Positions 35,118-43,781 of a stretch of 64,000 bases of DNA are shown here, one piece after another. Origin of the DNA: Bog-366 sp963722555. Lineage in GTDB: Bacteria; Acidobacteriota; Terriglobia; UBA7540. The stretch is taken from contig CAVRNQ010000007.1 in the NCBI GenBank assembly GCA_963722555.1, positions 1,178,001 through 1,242,000 on the forward strand, in the 5' to 3' direction. A program made the translations under genes and the position numbers. The notes beneath the pieces were generated by a model. It was not told the DNA's origin. It worked only from the letters and a program-made list of their open reading frames with translations, and searched no databases. Each line of letters begins with the position of its first letter. The stretch's first letter is position 1.

Positions 35118-35972
35118 ATGCAACCGAGGACCGAGGACTACTCCCGAATCGAAAGAGCCATATTCTTCCTGGAAGAAAACTATCGCCGCCAACCGGAACT
35201 GCGCGAGGTCGCAGAAAGTGTGCACCTGAGCGAGTTTCACTTCCAACGCCTGTTCCGGCGCTGGGCCGGCATCAGTCCGAAGCGGTTCGTGCAATTCCTG
35301 ACCCTGGAATATGCCAAGAAACTCCTGGACCAGTCACACAGCGTGCTCGACGCCACCTACGACGCGGGCCTTTCAAGCCCTGGGCGGCTTCACGACTTGT
35401 TTGTCAATATTGAGGCCATGACGCCGGGCGAGTTCAAAGCCAAGGGCGCCGGGCTTGGCATCAGCTACGGGTTCCATCCGAGTCCTTTTGGGGAGTGCCT
35501 CCTCGCGGTGACCGAGAAGGGCATCTGCGGTCTGGGTTTCATGGGCAAGGGTGGCCGCGCGGGAACCCTGCGCGATTTCCAGAGGCGATGGCCGGAGGCC
35601 CGCATGGAAATGAACTCGCGGCTTACGCAACCCTATGTCAGCCGCATTTTCGGCGGCCAAAGGGGAAGTGGAGATCGGCCCCTCACCCTGCTCCTGCGGG
35701 GCACCAACTTCCAGGTCAGAGTGTGGGAAGCTCTCCTGAAGATTCCCCTGGGTTCGGTGACCTGCTACGAAGACCTCGCTTCCTCCCTCGGCAAGGCGCG
35801 AGCAGCGCGCGCCGTGGGCGGGGCCGTCGGGCGAAACCCCATCGCCTTCCTCATCCCCTGCCATCGCGTCATTCGCAAAGTGGGCGCAATCGGGGATTAC
35901 CACTGGGGCGCAGCGCGGAAGAAAGCCATGCTGGCTTGGGAAGCGGCCCGAACGCCATTGAATCGGCACTGA
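35118..35972 (+). CDS. AraC-type regulator fused to O6-methylguanine-DNA methyltransferase (Ada-like)
   Basis: A 284-residue fusion. Residues about 5-107 are an AraC/XylS helix-turn-helix domain (LREVAESVHLSEFHFQRLFRR). Residues about 115-280 are a Ogt/AdaB-type methyltransferase with active site PCHR at 247-250 (acceptor C248) and the FQVRVWEALLKIPLG helix. It lacks the N-terminal zinc domain of E. coli Ada that senses methylphosphotriesters, so regulation by that route is not expected. The ATG at 35118 follows AGGAG nine bases upstream; an ATG at 35100 has no ribosome site. It repairs alkylated guanine and may bind its own promoter. Confidence 0.93.
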   Translation: MQPRTEDYSRIERAIFFLEENYRRQPELREVAESVHLSEFHFQRLFRRWAGISPKRFVQFLTLEYAKKLLDQSHSVLDATYDAGLSSPGRLHDLFVNIEAMTPGEFKAKGAGLGISYGFHPSPFGECLLAVTEKGICGLGFMGKGGRAGTLRDFQRRWPEARMEMNSRLTQPYVSRIFGGQRGSGDRPLTLLLRGTNFQVRVWEALLKIPLGSVTCYEDLASSLGKARAARAVGGAVGRNPIAFLIPCHRVIRKVGAIGDYHWGAARKKAMLAWEAARTPLNRH

Positions 35973-36184
35973 TCCTGCATCCTCGATCGCGCCCCGATCG
36001 ATAGTGATGTTCGCGAGTTCGCAAAAGCTCAGGGCGGGGAAGTAGCTCACCGCCCATTGCATAAACCCCACGGTTGTTGGTATCCTGCCGCCTCGAAATC
36101 GGGCAGCGAAGAAACATGTTGCTGGCGCTGGGGTAAGGGCCTCGGCTGCACCCAGCGCCGCCAGCACATTCTTTAACGGCTGGA

Positions 36185-37483
36185 ATGCCTGACATCACCC
36201 CGGGGGTTACAAAGTTGACAACGCCCCTCAAGTCCCTGCCTTCCCAGCGTTGGACGCACATCATCCCCGTCGCGTTCATCATGTACACCATTGCGTTTAT
36301 CGACCGCACCAACATCTCGCTGGCGATTCCCTCCATGAGCCGGGACCTTCACATGAACCCGACGCAAGTGGGCGGCGCGGCAGGTGTGTTCTTCTTTGGA
36401 TACGTGCTTCTGCAAATCCCGGGAGGCCACTTGGCGCAACGCTGGAGCGCCAAGCGGTTCATCAGTATCCTCCTGGTGGTTTGGGGCTGTTGCTCGGTGG
36501 GCTGCGGGTTTGTGCATACGGCGCTGCAATTTCAGGTCATGCGTTTCCTCCTGGGAGTCGCTGAGGGCGGGGTCTGGCCTGCCGTGCTGGTGCTTCTCTC
36601 CCACTGGTTCCCCTGCACCGAACGTGCCCGGGCCAATGCCTACTGGATGCTCTGTCTTCCCGTCTCGGTGGTCGTGTCATCTCCGCTTTCGGGGTGGATT
36701 CTGGGCCGGTGGAATTGGCGAGTGCTGCTAATTGCCGAGGGGGCATTGCCTTTCATGTGGCTGGTCGTTTGGTGGGCATTTATTGATGACCATCCACACC
36801 AAGCCCGCTGGATCTCCCCGGATGAACGCGATTATCTCGAGGCCAACCTCCAAAAGGAAATCCAGGAACTCGATCCCGCAAACCCCGATCCCATCTGGCG
36901 AGCCTTATTAAGGCCGCAGGTATTAGTGATGGTCGGTATTTACTTTCTACTGAACGCCGGGAATTATGGCTATCTCTTTTGGCTGCCCTCGGCGCTTGAA
37001 AATGCCAGGAAGATGAGTAACCTGCTGGTGGGAGTCCTTGTTACTGCTCCTTACATGATGACGGCTGTTGGCATGATCGTCATTTCGCGACATTCCGACA
37101 AGCGGCACGAGCGGCGTGGCCACGTGGCCTTCGCCGCTGCGTGGGGCGGTGCCTGGATGATGGCTTGCATACTGCTGAGCGGTCACACCCCTGCCCTGGC
37201 TTTCGTGGCCATCTCCCTGGTCGGCGCCGGCACTTACGGCACACACGGACCGTTTTGGGCGGTTCCCACTGAAACTCTGCCGCGGTCGGTTTCCGGATCA
37301 GCTATGGGCCTGATCAATGCCCTGGGCAATCTGGGAGGATACTTCGGCCCGCTCGTGGTCGGATTCCTGAATCATCGGACGGGAAATTTCCTGGAAGCCT
37401 TCGGCCTGCTCAGCCTGGGTTATCTTGCCGGCGCAGGGTTGGCGCTGCGCCTGCCCCGGCCGCCGGCGCGCCGGGAGGGGTGA
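36185..37483 (+). CDS. MFS transporter, anion:cation symporter family
   Basis: A 432-residue, twelve-helix major-facilitator carrier. The first cytoplasmic part IMYTIAFIDRTNISLAIPSMS and the motif GYVLLQIPGGHLAQRWSAKR are typical of the ACS group (tartrate, glucarate, 4-hydroxyphenylacetate and phthalate carriers). It converges with the cyclase-family gene, ten bases apart end to end. That gene encodes a hydrolase of aromatic or cyclic amide type substrates, but the orientation gives no operon evidence. The import of an organic acid is likely; which one is open. Confidence 0.9.
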   Translation: MPDITPGVTKLTTPLKSLPSQRWTHIIPVAFIMYTIAFIDRTNISLAIPSMSRDLHMNPTQVGGAAGVFFFGYVLLQIPGGHLAQRWSAKRFISILLVVWGCCSVGCGFVHTALQFQVMRFLLGVAEGGVWPAVLVLLSHWFPCTERARANAYWMLCLPVSVVVSSPLSGWILGRWNWRVLLIAEGALPFMWLVVWWAFIDDHPHQARWISPDERDYLEANLQKEIQELDPANPDPIWRALLRPQVLVMVGIYFLLNAGNYGYLFWLPSALENARKMSNLLVGVLVTAPYMMTAVGMIVISRHSDKRHERRGHVAFAAAWGGAWMMACILLSGHTPALAFVAISLVGAGTYGTHGPFWAVPTETLPRSVSGSAMGLINALGNLGGYFGPLVVGFLNHRTGNFLEAFGLLSLGYLAGAGLALRLPRPPARREG

Positions 37484-37492
37484 ATTCCGAAC

Positions 37493-38209
37493 TTAAACGA
37501 GCGCCACGGCGCGAATGGGCGAGCCGGAGCCGGCTCGAATCTTGAGTGGCAACGCAAGGAAGAGAAAGAAATCCGGGAGCTGGTCCAGATTGCAAAGGTT
37601 CTCAATGATCAGCACCTGCTTCTCGAGCACGACGGGGTGAATCGGTTGGGTGCGGAGCGCCTCGGGCGGGTCCGGTGAGAGCGTGTCAACCCCGATCGCG
37701 GCGACCTGTTTCGAAAGTAGATACTCGGCGGCGTTCATGCCGACGCCGGGCCAGTCCTCCACGTAACGCTGATCGTTCGGGCGTAGCTCCCACTTCATCG
37801 ACCAGCCGAAATCAAAAAGCACAATGTCGCCCCGCTCCAGGGCGCCGTGTTCGCTCTCCCACCTGGCAATCCGGTCTCTCGAGACATATTCGCTGGCCTT
37901 CATTCCCTGGCAGTTGACGCGCACACCTCGCCCTAGCAGGCGCGCGACCGGAACCCTCTCGATCGTGACGTGGGCTTGCGGTTTCGCATCGCTGACGAAG
38001 TGGGCGGGAGCGTCGACGTGTGTCCCATTGTGCTCGTGCATCACCAATTGATAACTCAAGGAGCGCCCGCCGTGCCAGTAAGAGCCCCAAAGGTTATGGA
38101 AGAACCTGGAGTGGGTGGGGAAATGCGGCATGTGCTCTTCCAGGGTTTGGCTCAGGTCAATGACCCGCGCGTCCCGAAGTGCCGGCAGCAGGGCGAGGGA
38201 GTTGCTCAT
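37493..38209 (-). CDS. Cyclase family protein (kynurenine formamidase-like)
   Basis: A metal-dependent hydrolase of the cyclase/KynB family, 238 residues from the ATG at 38209, which follows GGAGG five bases upstream; an ATG at 38221 is the alternative. The zinc/manganese motif HNGTHVDAPAHF (HxGTHxDxPxH) is intact. Family members hydrolyse N-formylkynurenine, isatin or cyclic amides. No kynureninase or tryptophan dioxygenase gene is near, so the name kynB is not given. Confidence 0.88.
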   Translation of the reverse strand: MSNSLALLPALRDARVIDLSQTLEEHMPHFPTHSRFFHNLWGSYWHGGRSLSYQLVMHEHNGTHVDAPAHFVSDAKPQAHVTIERVPVARLLGRGVRVNCQGMKASEYVSRDRIARWESEHGALERGDIVLFDFGWSMKWELRPNDQRYVEDWPGVGMNAAEYLLSKQVAAIGVDTLSPDPPEALRTQPIHPVVLEKQVLIIENLCNLDQLPDFFLFLALPLKIRAGSGSPIRAVALV

Positions 38210-38377
38210 GCCATCCTCCATTTTCAGCGTGGCTTCGATTCAAGACAGGCTTAGAGAGCGTGTCAACGGAAAAGCCTTATGACGAAGGGGCACGCGCCGG
38301 GGTAAGAAGGCAGAAGAGCAGGCGCCTCACAGAGAATTAGAGCCGCGCTCGCTGGCAGGGGCGGGCCGGCCAAGCGA

Positions 38378-39523
38378 TCACTCCGACGCGGCAAAGTAGC
38401 CGGGTTTCCAGCGCAGGGTCACGCCGTGTCGCGAGGCGACCACTTTGATGGAGCGATAAGTGCCGTCGAGGGCGCTGCGCGCCGGGGTGTAGCCGATCTC
38501 GTACTGTTCACTTAGTTCGTGACTGATGGCATCCAGCGAGTCGGCCAGGCGCACCAGGCGCTCGGCTGAAAACGCACCCGTCTCCGCGCCCAACCCCTTG
38601 TTTTGCGAAGTTTCACCGATCTGCCCGTGCGAGAGATAGCCCGTCCCCAAGTCAGTACCCGGTGCGAAGCGCAGCGGAAAGTACGCTGCGCCGCCGGTGT
38701 CCCGGGCGATCTGCTCCAGGAGTTTGTCCCCCGGATTCGAGTACCCATAGGCGGCATTGCCGATGGTGTAGATCATCGCCTCCGCTTTGCGGGCCATGGA
38801 CATAGCCTCGTCCAAGGAGTGCTGGCTCTGCACGTCGAGGCCATCGCTGATGATCACCAGGACGCGTCGGGTCTCCTCAGGCTGGCCGGCCTTGAGCATT
38901 TTTTCCCTACACGCGAAGTAAATGGCATCGTAAAGGGCCTTGCCACCGCCGGACTTCAGTTCTTGAATCTTCTCATTCAGAAGATCCGCGTCACTCGTAA
39001 ACTCCTGGTTAATGGAACTTGTGGCGTCGAAGGTTTGCAGGAAAATCTGGTTCTTGCTGCTGCCGGCCCGGAGCATCGTATAGGCGAACGCACTGGCGGC
39101 GTCCTTTTCAAACGGTAGCTGGCGGCGCGAGCTGTTGCTGGTGTCGAGGATCAACCCAATGCGCATGGGCTGTTGGGTTTCCCGGTTGAAGTACCGGATG
39201 TTCTGTGCTACGCCGTCTTCAAACACCTGGAAATCGTCCTTGGTCAGATCAATGACCGGCAGCCCACGCTTGTTGAGCACCGTTACGGGGACGTTGACGA
39301 CCTCGACTCGAACCTTGAGGCCCTTACTCGCGGTGGGTGGGTTTTCCTCTTGGTGCGCAGGGCTACCCCCCGGCGGTGCGGGCGCGGCCGGTGATGTGTT
39401 TTCCTGGGCTGGCGTGCGGAGCGTGGCCGTCACGGCAAACAGCGCAACCCAAGTTAAGGTCGCGAGTACCGCGTGCCGGCTGCCGAAGACCCTTCTGGAC
39501 GGACAGTTGGCCGACGCTGGCAT
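38378..39523 (-). CDS. Secreted VWFA-related domain protein
   Basis: A 381-residue exported protein with a von Willebrand A domain of the group frequent in Acidobacteriota. The ATG at 39523 follows AGGAG; a signal segment (HAVLATLTWVALFAVTATLR) comes next. After a P/A-rich linker the protein has the block VEVVNVPVTVLNKRGLPV and DLTKDDFQVFEDG that begins this family, then the metal-ion adhesion site DTSNSS in GLILDTSNSSRRQLPF and the VIISDGLDVQSQHSL strand. Its role is unknown; likely protein-protein contacts outside the inner membrane. Confidence 0.9.
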   Translation of the reverse strand: MPASANCPSRRVFGSRHAVLATLTWVALFAVTATLRTPAQENTSPAAPAPPGGSPAHQEENPPTASKGLKVRVEVVNVPVTVLNKRGLPVIDLTKDDFQVFEDGVAQNIRYFNRETQQPMRIGLILDTSNSSRRQLPFEKDAASAFAYTMLRAGSSKNQIFLQTFDATSSINQEFTSDADLLNEKIQELKSGGGKALYDAIYFACREKMLKAGQPEETRRVLVIISDGLDVQSQHSLDEAMSMARKAEAMIYTIGNAAYGYSNPGDKLLEQIARDTGGAAYFPLRFAPGTDLGTGYLSHGQIGETSQNKGLGAETGAFSAERLVRLADSLDAISHELSEQYEIGYTPARSALDGTYRSIKVVASRHGVTLRWKPGYFAASE

Positions 39524-39637
39524 ATCCAATGACTCCTGTATGTTCCTGGTTGCCCCGTTGACGCCTGTTCTCTGCTGCCTGATTCTCAACCCAGTATCTT
39601 ACCCCAAATGCGGCTCACAAAACAGTCGCGCGAAGCG

Positions 39638-39806
39638 GTACTGGTGTCATTTGCGAGACACGGACGCTCCCAGGTGCAGTCATTCCCGCGAAAGCGGGAA
39701 TCTACTCCGCAAGCCATTGGAAATGCGCCGGCGACGGACTGGATTCCCGCTTTCGCGGGAATGACCAGTGTTTCGAAAGGAATCCCATTCCAAATGACAC
39801 CAGCAC
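39638..39806. repeat. 169-base element with terminal inverted repeats, copy 2
   Basis: Left end GTACTGGTGTCATTTG, right end CAAATGACACCAGCAC. Very close to copy 1 at 17013-17181 in the same orientation. CGCGAAGC lies on both sides (39629-39636 and 39808-39815), a probable eight-to-nine-base target duplication, which supports transposition rather than simple duplication. It fills the spacer between the divergent VWFA and dehydrogenase genes. Confidence 0.87.
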
Positions 39807-39876
39807 CCGCGAAGCCGCGCTTGTCGAGGTCGCATTGGTGGTACATTGAGGGAGACAGCCACAAGGAGGAAACCCC

Positions 39877-40758
39877 GTGGAAATCGGGTTCATCGGTCTG
39901 GGCGCCATGGGAGAGCCGATGGCGCGCAATCTCCTGCGGGCGGGGCATGCATTGAAGGTTTACAATCGCACCCGCAGTCGCGCGGAGGCGCTGGCGGGTT
40001 ACGGTGCCGCACTCGTGAATGCTCCGGCAGCCGCCTGCACGGCAGGTGTCGTGGCAACCATGTTGGCGGACGACCGCGCCACGGAAGAGGTCGTGTTCGG
40101 CGGGGACGGTGTTTTGCAGGGCCTTCCCAGCGGCGGCGTCCACGTTTCCCACAGTACGATCAGCATCGATCTTTCGCGGCGTCTGGCCGAAGCGCACCGG
40201 CAGAAGGGGCAAAGCTTTGTGGCCGCGCCGGTCTTTGGACGTCCGGACGCCGCCCAGGCAGCGCGTTTGGTGGTGGTCGCGGCCGGCCCGTCGGAAGCGG
40301 TGGAGCGATGCCGCCCGGCGCTGGAGGCGATCGGCCGGAAACTCTTCGTCATAGGCCCTGAAGCGCCCGCCGCCCATACCGTCAAACTCGCGGGTAATTT
40401 CCTGATCGTGTCCATGCTGGAGACGCTGGGAGAAGCCTTTGCCCTGTTGCGAAAATCCGGCGTCGACCCCGGGATTTTTCTCGAGATCCTGAACGGCTCG
40501 CTCTTTCAATCGCCCCTCTATGAGAACTATGGGAAGATGGTGGTTGAGCAGCGCTATGAGCCGCCGGGGTTCAAGCTGCGGCTGGGATTGAAAGACGTTC
40601 GGCTGGTTCTTGCGGCAGCCGATGAGGCGGCAGCTCCCATGCCCCTCGCCAGTCTGATCCACGATAATCTTCTGAGCGGGGTTGCGCAGGGAATGGGAGA
40701 ACTCGATTGGTCGGCAGTGGCTCGGGTGGCCGCGCAGAAGGCGGGGCTGAAGGGCTAG
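39877..40758 (+). CDS. NAD(P)-dependent beta-hydroxyacid dehydrogenase (3-hydroxyisobutyrate dehydrogenase family)
   Basis: A 293-residue enzyme of the HIBADH/GLYR family. Rossmann motif IGFIGLGAMGEPMARNLLRA at the N terminus; the second family motif is VSHSTISIDLSRR, and the catalytic lysine is in TVKLAGNFLIVSM. Members reduce or oxidise 3-hydroxyisobutyrate, tartronate semialdehyde or glyoxylate. The start is GTG at 39877 after AAGGAGG. The stop codon TAG is part of the CTAG duplicated by the IS element that follows, so the gene is still complete. Before that insertion the quinone reductase gene lay about 30 bases downstream. Confidence 0.92.
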   Translation: MEIGFIGLGAMGEPMARNLLRAGHALKVYNRTRSRAEALAGYGAALVNAPAAACTAGVVATMLADDRATEEVVFGGDGVLQGLPSGGVHVSHSTISIDLSRRLAEAHRQKGQSFVAAPVFGRPDAAQAARLVVVAAGPSEAVERCRPALEAIGRKLFVIGPEAPAAHTVKLAGNFLIVSMLETLGEAFALLRKSGVDPGIFLEILNGSLFQSPLYENYGKMVVEQRYEPPGFKLRLGLKDVRLVLAAADEAAAPMPLASLIHDNLLSGVAQGMGELDWSAVARVAAQKAGLKG

Positions 40759-41673
40759 AAGCCATTTCAAAACCCTGTACAACGGGCTGAATTTGCGATA
40801 GTTATTTTCCTGTGGAGGAGGATCGCGGAAGTGCACAGCGCCAGGAGGAGGGCCGATGGCGCGATACGGTCGGTTGCTGACCGACGCCCAGTGGGAAAAG
40901 ATCCGGCCCCTGCTCCCCAAGCGACCGCCGCAACCCCGTGGCGGTCGGCCTCCGGCCCCTGACCGCAAAGTGCTGGAAGGCATTTTGTGGATTCTGCGCA
41001 GCGGAGCTCGCTGGCAAGACATGCCCGAGGAGTTTCCCGCGCCTTCGACCTGCTGGCGAAGGTTACGGGATTGGGAAGAGCAAGGGATTTGGCTGGGGAT
41101 CTGGCGCGCCTTTCTGGGCGAGTTGAATGAACGCCAACAGTTAAAGTGGAGCGAGTCGTTCCTGGACGGCAGTTTCGCTCCGGCGAAAAAAGGGGCTCGG
41201 GAGTCGGCAAAACCAAGCGGGGCAAGGGGACGAAGTGGATGGTGGTGGTTGACGGCACGGGTCTTCCTTTGGGAAACCACCTTCACTCTGCCTCCCCGTC
41301 GGAGGTCAAGCTCGTCGAGGCGACGCTCGCGACGATCCGCGTAGGGCGCCGGCATGGTGCGGGCCGTCCCCGCCAGAAGCCGTGTCGCCTGATTGCCGAC
41401 CGGGGCTACGATAGCGATCCCTTGCGCGAGCAACTGGCGGAGCGCGGCATCGAGTTGATCGCCCCGCATCGGAAGAATCGACGCAAACCCCCGACGCAGG
41501 ACGGCCGGGTGTTGCGCCGCTATAAGCGACGCTGGATCGTGGAGCGCACCTTCGCTTGGCTCGGTAACTTCCGCCGACTGGTGGTGCGCTATGACCGCTC
41601 GCTTACCATTTACCAAGCCTTCTTTCATATCGCCTGCTTCATGATCGTCTTACGGAGGGTTTTGAAATAGCTT
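40759..41673 (+). mobile_element. IS5-family insertion sequence
   Basis: 915 bases with terminal inverted repeats AAGCCATTTCAAAACCCT (left) and the complement of AAGCTATTTCAAAACCCT (right), one mismatch in 18. It is flanked by CTAG at 40755-40758 and 41674-41677, the target duplication typical of IS5-type elements. It carries two overlapping transposase frames with a probable -1 frameshift. Both ends and the coding region look intact, so it may still be active. It separates two genes that were probably one operon. Confidence 0.95.
40856..41670 (+). CDS. IS5-family DDE transposase, made by -1 frameshift
   Basis: The first frame (40856-41344) begins MARYGRLLTDAQWEKIRPLL and carries the N-terminal DNA-binding part up to FLDGSFAPAKK. 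The second (open from 41146 to 41670) carries TKWMVVVDGTGLPLG, LIADRGYDSD and RRWIVERTFAWLGNF, the remaining DDE residues. A run of six A followed by G at 41186-41192 allows slipping back by one base, giving a fused product of about 271 residues, normal for this group. Without the shift neither frame is a complete transposase. A single-base mutation is the other possible reading. Confidence 0.88.
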
Positions 41674-41707
41674 CTAGTCTCATCCTCCCTGGGCAAGGAG
41701 ACATGCG

Positions 41708-42670
41708 GTGAAAACCATACGAGTGCGCGAGTTCGGCGATCCGGAAGTGATGAAGCTGGAAGACGCGCCCGATCTGCGGGCAGGCGCGGGGCAAGTCGTG
41801 GTACGCGTGAAGGCGGCGGGTGTGAATCCGGTTGAAACCTACATGCGAACGGGAACCTATGCGATCAAGCCCGCACTCCCTTACACGCCGGGAAGTGACG
41901 CGGCGGGGTTGGTGGAGTCGGTGGGAGCAGGCGTCGAGGGCCTGGCGGTGGGTGACCGCGTCTACGTCGGCGGGACGCTCAGCGGCGCTTACGCGGACCA
42001 GGCGCTCTGCGAGGCTGGGCAAGTGCATCCGCTCCCGCCCCCGGTGACTTTCGCGCAGGGGGCCGCCGTGCATGTTCCTTACGCGACGGCCTTCCGGGGC
42101 TTGTTCCAGATTGCGCACGCCCGGCCCGGTGAGACGGTCTTGATTCACGGGGCCAGCGGCGGTGTGGGTGTGGCGGGGGTGCAATTGGCGCGCGCCGCGG
42201 GATTGACGGTGATCGGTACGGCGGGGACGGACCGCGGGCGCGAACTCGTGGCGGTGCAGGGCGCCCATCACGTGCTTGACCATCGTGCGCCGGGTTACCT
42301 CGACGAACTCCTGAAGCTCACCCAGGGGCGCGGCGTGGACATCGTCCTGGAGATGCTGGCCAACGTGAATCTCGCCAAGGACCTTTCCGTCCTCGCCCCG
42401 GGCGGGCGAGTGGTCGTGATCGGTAACCGCGGCTCGATTGAGATCAATCCCCGCGAAATCATGCGGCGTGATGCCGCGGTTATGGGCATGGTCCTGTTCA
42501 ACGCCAGCCGGCAGGACCTGATGAGCATTCATGCGGCGCTCGGGGCAGGGCTCGAGAATGGCACCCTGCGCCCGGTGGTGGGAAGAGAGATTCCGCTGGC
42601 CGCTGCGCCCGAAGCGCATCGCGCGGTCATGGAACCGGGCGCGTTCGGCAAGATTGTGCTGGTGCCCTAG
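41708..42670 (+). CDS. NADPH:quinone reductase (zinc-independent MDR family)
   Basis: A 320-residue quinone oxidoreductase of the zeta-crystallin type. Sequence begins MKTIRVREFGDPEVMKLEDA; the substrate-side segment AAGVNPVETYMRTGTYA and the cofactor loop VLIHGASGGVGVAGVQLARA are typical, and structural zinc cysteines are absent. The start is GTG at 41708, seven bases after AAGGAG. It reduces quinones with NADPH, often in oxidative stress. Before the IS insertion it followed the dehydrogenase gene by about 30 bases. Confidence 0.94.
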   Translation: MKTIRVREFGDPEVMKLEDAPDLRAGAGQVVVRVKAAGVNPVETYMRTGTYAIKPALPYTPGSDAAGLVESVGAGVEGLAVGDRVYVGGTLSGAYADQALCEAGQVHPLPPPVTFAQGAAVHVPYATAFRGLFQIAHARPGETVLIHGASGGVGVAGVQLARAAGLTVIGTAGTDRGRELVAVQGAHHVLDHRAPGYLDELLKLTQGRGVDIVLEMLANVNLAKDLSVLAPGGRVVVIGNRGSIEINPREIMRRDAAVMGMVLFNASRQDLMSIHAALGAGLENGTLRPVVGREIPLAAAPEAHRAVMEPGAFGKIVLVP

Positions 42671-42887
42671 CCCGGTCACGCCCTAACCCTTTCACCCCGA
42701 CAAACGGGACCCCGCGCGCGGCATGCCCCTATTGGACTCGCGAGGCGCGCGGTGGGTTGGGGGGCTGGAGGCTGGCGCCGCGCCCGGGGGCTGTCGCGCG
42801 GGAAGTCTGGACTCTGATTCTCCGTCGCTGCTGGTGCCGCCACCCACCACTTGCTGCCCACCCCATGCTGGTTATTTATCTCCTTCA

Positions 42888-43121
42888 TTATCATCAACAT
42901 ATTGGGTTGCCGAGGTGTAAGTTGGTTTGTTTGCTATAAGATATTGGGGTACCGTGCGGATGAAGGCCACTAGCTCATTTTAGGTGCCACGTAAAGATAG
43001 CTATCTCATTTATTTTCATAAACATATTGGCATATTTAACGATATACTTTGTTTTCATATACATATTGGGATAGGCCACAAAGTGTCATTTTTCATCATT
43101 TGTTTTCAATAACATATTGGG
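42888..43121. repeat. Five degenerate AT-rich repeats (consensus TTTTCATAAACATATTGGG)
   Basis: Copies of 19 bases begin at 42888, 42930, 43013, 43052 and 43103, all in the same direction, with start-to-start spacings of 42, 83, 39 and 51. The tail CATATTGG is kept in four of five (AGATATTGG in the second). Read on the minus strand, each contains CAATAT followed by a codon pair and GAAAAYAAA-like sequence, coding QYVIENK, QYVYENK, QYVYENK, QYLIANK and QYVDDNE in order from the right. Irregular spacing and lack of strict identity argue against CRISPR. Nature unknown. Confidence 0.65.
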
Positions 43122-43179
43122 AGCAACCTTCATTTTTAACATCTTTTTGTGTGATTTCTGTTTTCTTGATTTTTGTCAT
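43096..43179 (-). CDS. Possible 27-residue lysine-rich peptide
   Basis: A short frame, MTKIKKTEITQKDVKNEGC and then SQYVIENK, ending in TGA at the rightmost of the AT-rich repeats. Lysine-rich composition and A/T-ending codons differ from every other gene in the window. There is no good ribosome site (AAGAATTC precedes the ATG). It may be a fragment of a lost foreign gene, or a chance frame in AT-rich DNA. Confidence 0.2.
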   Translation of the reverse strand: MTKIKKTEITQKDVKNEGCSQYVIENK

Positions 43180-43454
43180 GAATTCTTGATCAACTGAGAG
43201 TAAGGGCCGTTCGCAAACCGCCACCCCTTGGCCGTTCACCCTTCCGGGGGAAACCTGCTGTGAGCCCATTCGCCACGCTCCGGTTAGACTTCGCGATGGA
43301 TCCAAAGGCCTGCACTGGCCAGCGGGGGAGCTGGCACCGGCATGTACTATAGCATAGATAACCGTATTGTCAAGGAGAAAATACGCCCCGAGCCTATTGA
43401 AGCTGTGAAATAATCCCTGAACGAGCGAAAGCATTTCACGCAAAGGCGCAAAGT

Positions 43455-43589
43455 CGCGGGTGGCGCATACATTCCACATTTTGGAATGTATGCGCCCCTT
43501 AAGGACCGCAGGTACCCCCATACGCTCCGCCCTTAGAGATCGCTGTGGCCGCATACATGCCAGAAAGCGGCACGTATGCGCCACCCGCG
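43455..43589. repeat. 135-base element with perfect 16-base inverted ends
   Basis: The left end CGCGGGTGGCGCATAC and right end GTATGCGCCACCCGCG are exact reverse complements. Directly inside the left end, GGCGCATACATTCCA-CATTT-TGGAATGTATGCGCC forms a perfect 15-base-pair hairpin (43462-43496). The remaining middle holds another partial match (CCGCATACATGCC). The nesting suggests a REP- or MITE-like unit; no second copy was seen in the window. Confidence 0.8.
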
Positions 43590-43781
43590 TGCTACGGCGG
43601 CCGCATCCGACACCAGGGGCCACCGCCTCCTGGGGCAAATGAAAAGTGCTATACTGAATCTTCAGGGTTGAATACCACGATGGGAGTCTGAAGAAGTGGC
43701 GGTGTGGGCACGACCGCACGCGACGCGGCTTCTCCTGAGACGAAGGGAATCCCAAATACATCTTCGAAGGAGCGAAACACG

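Larger units (their letters stand above)
42671..43781. other. Gene-poor region of 1.1 kb with AT-rich repeats
   Basis: No convincing gene between the quinone reductase and osmC. From about 42860 to 43200 the base composition is clearly AT-rich, unlike all surrounding sequence, and holds five degenerate repeats. At 43455-43589 lies an inverted-repeat element. Longer frames that cross the region (for example 43096-43965 minus) mix unrelated compositions and are rejected. The AT-rich island looks acquired or is the wreck of a mobile element. Confidence 0.6.

Noticed and set aside
41146..41344. Reading the transposase as broken by mutation
   Set aside because: Both frames overlap around an A6G run in the position known for programmed -1 frameshifting in this IS group, and both ends are intact; decay is possible but less likely.
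42888..43121. CRISPR array
   Set aside because: Repeats are only 19 bases, differ from each other, and have spacings of 42, 83, 39 and 51; there are no cas genes.
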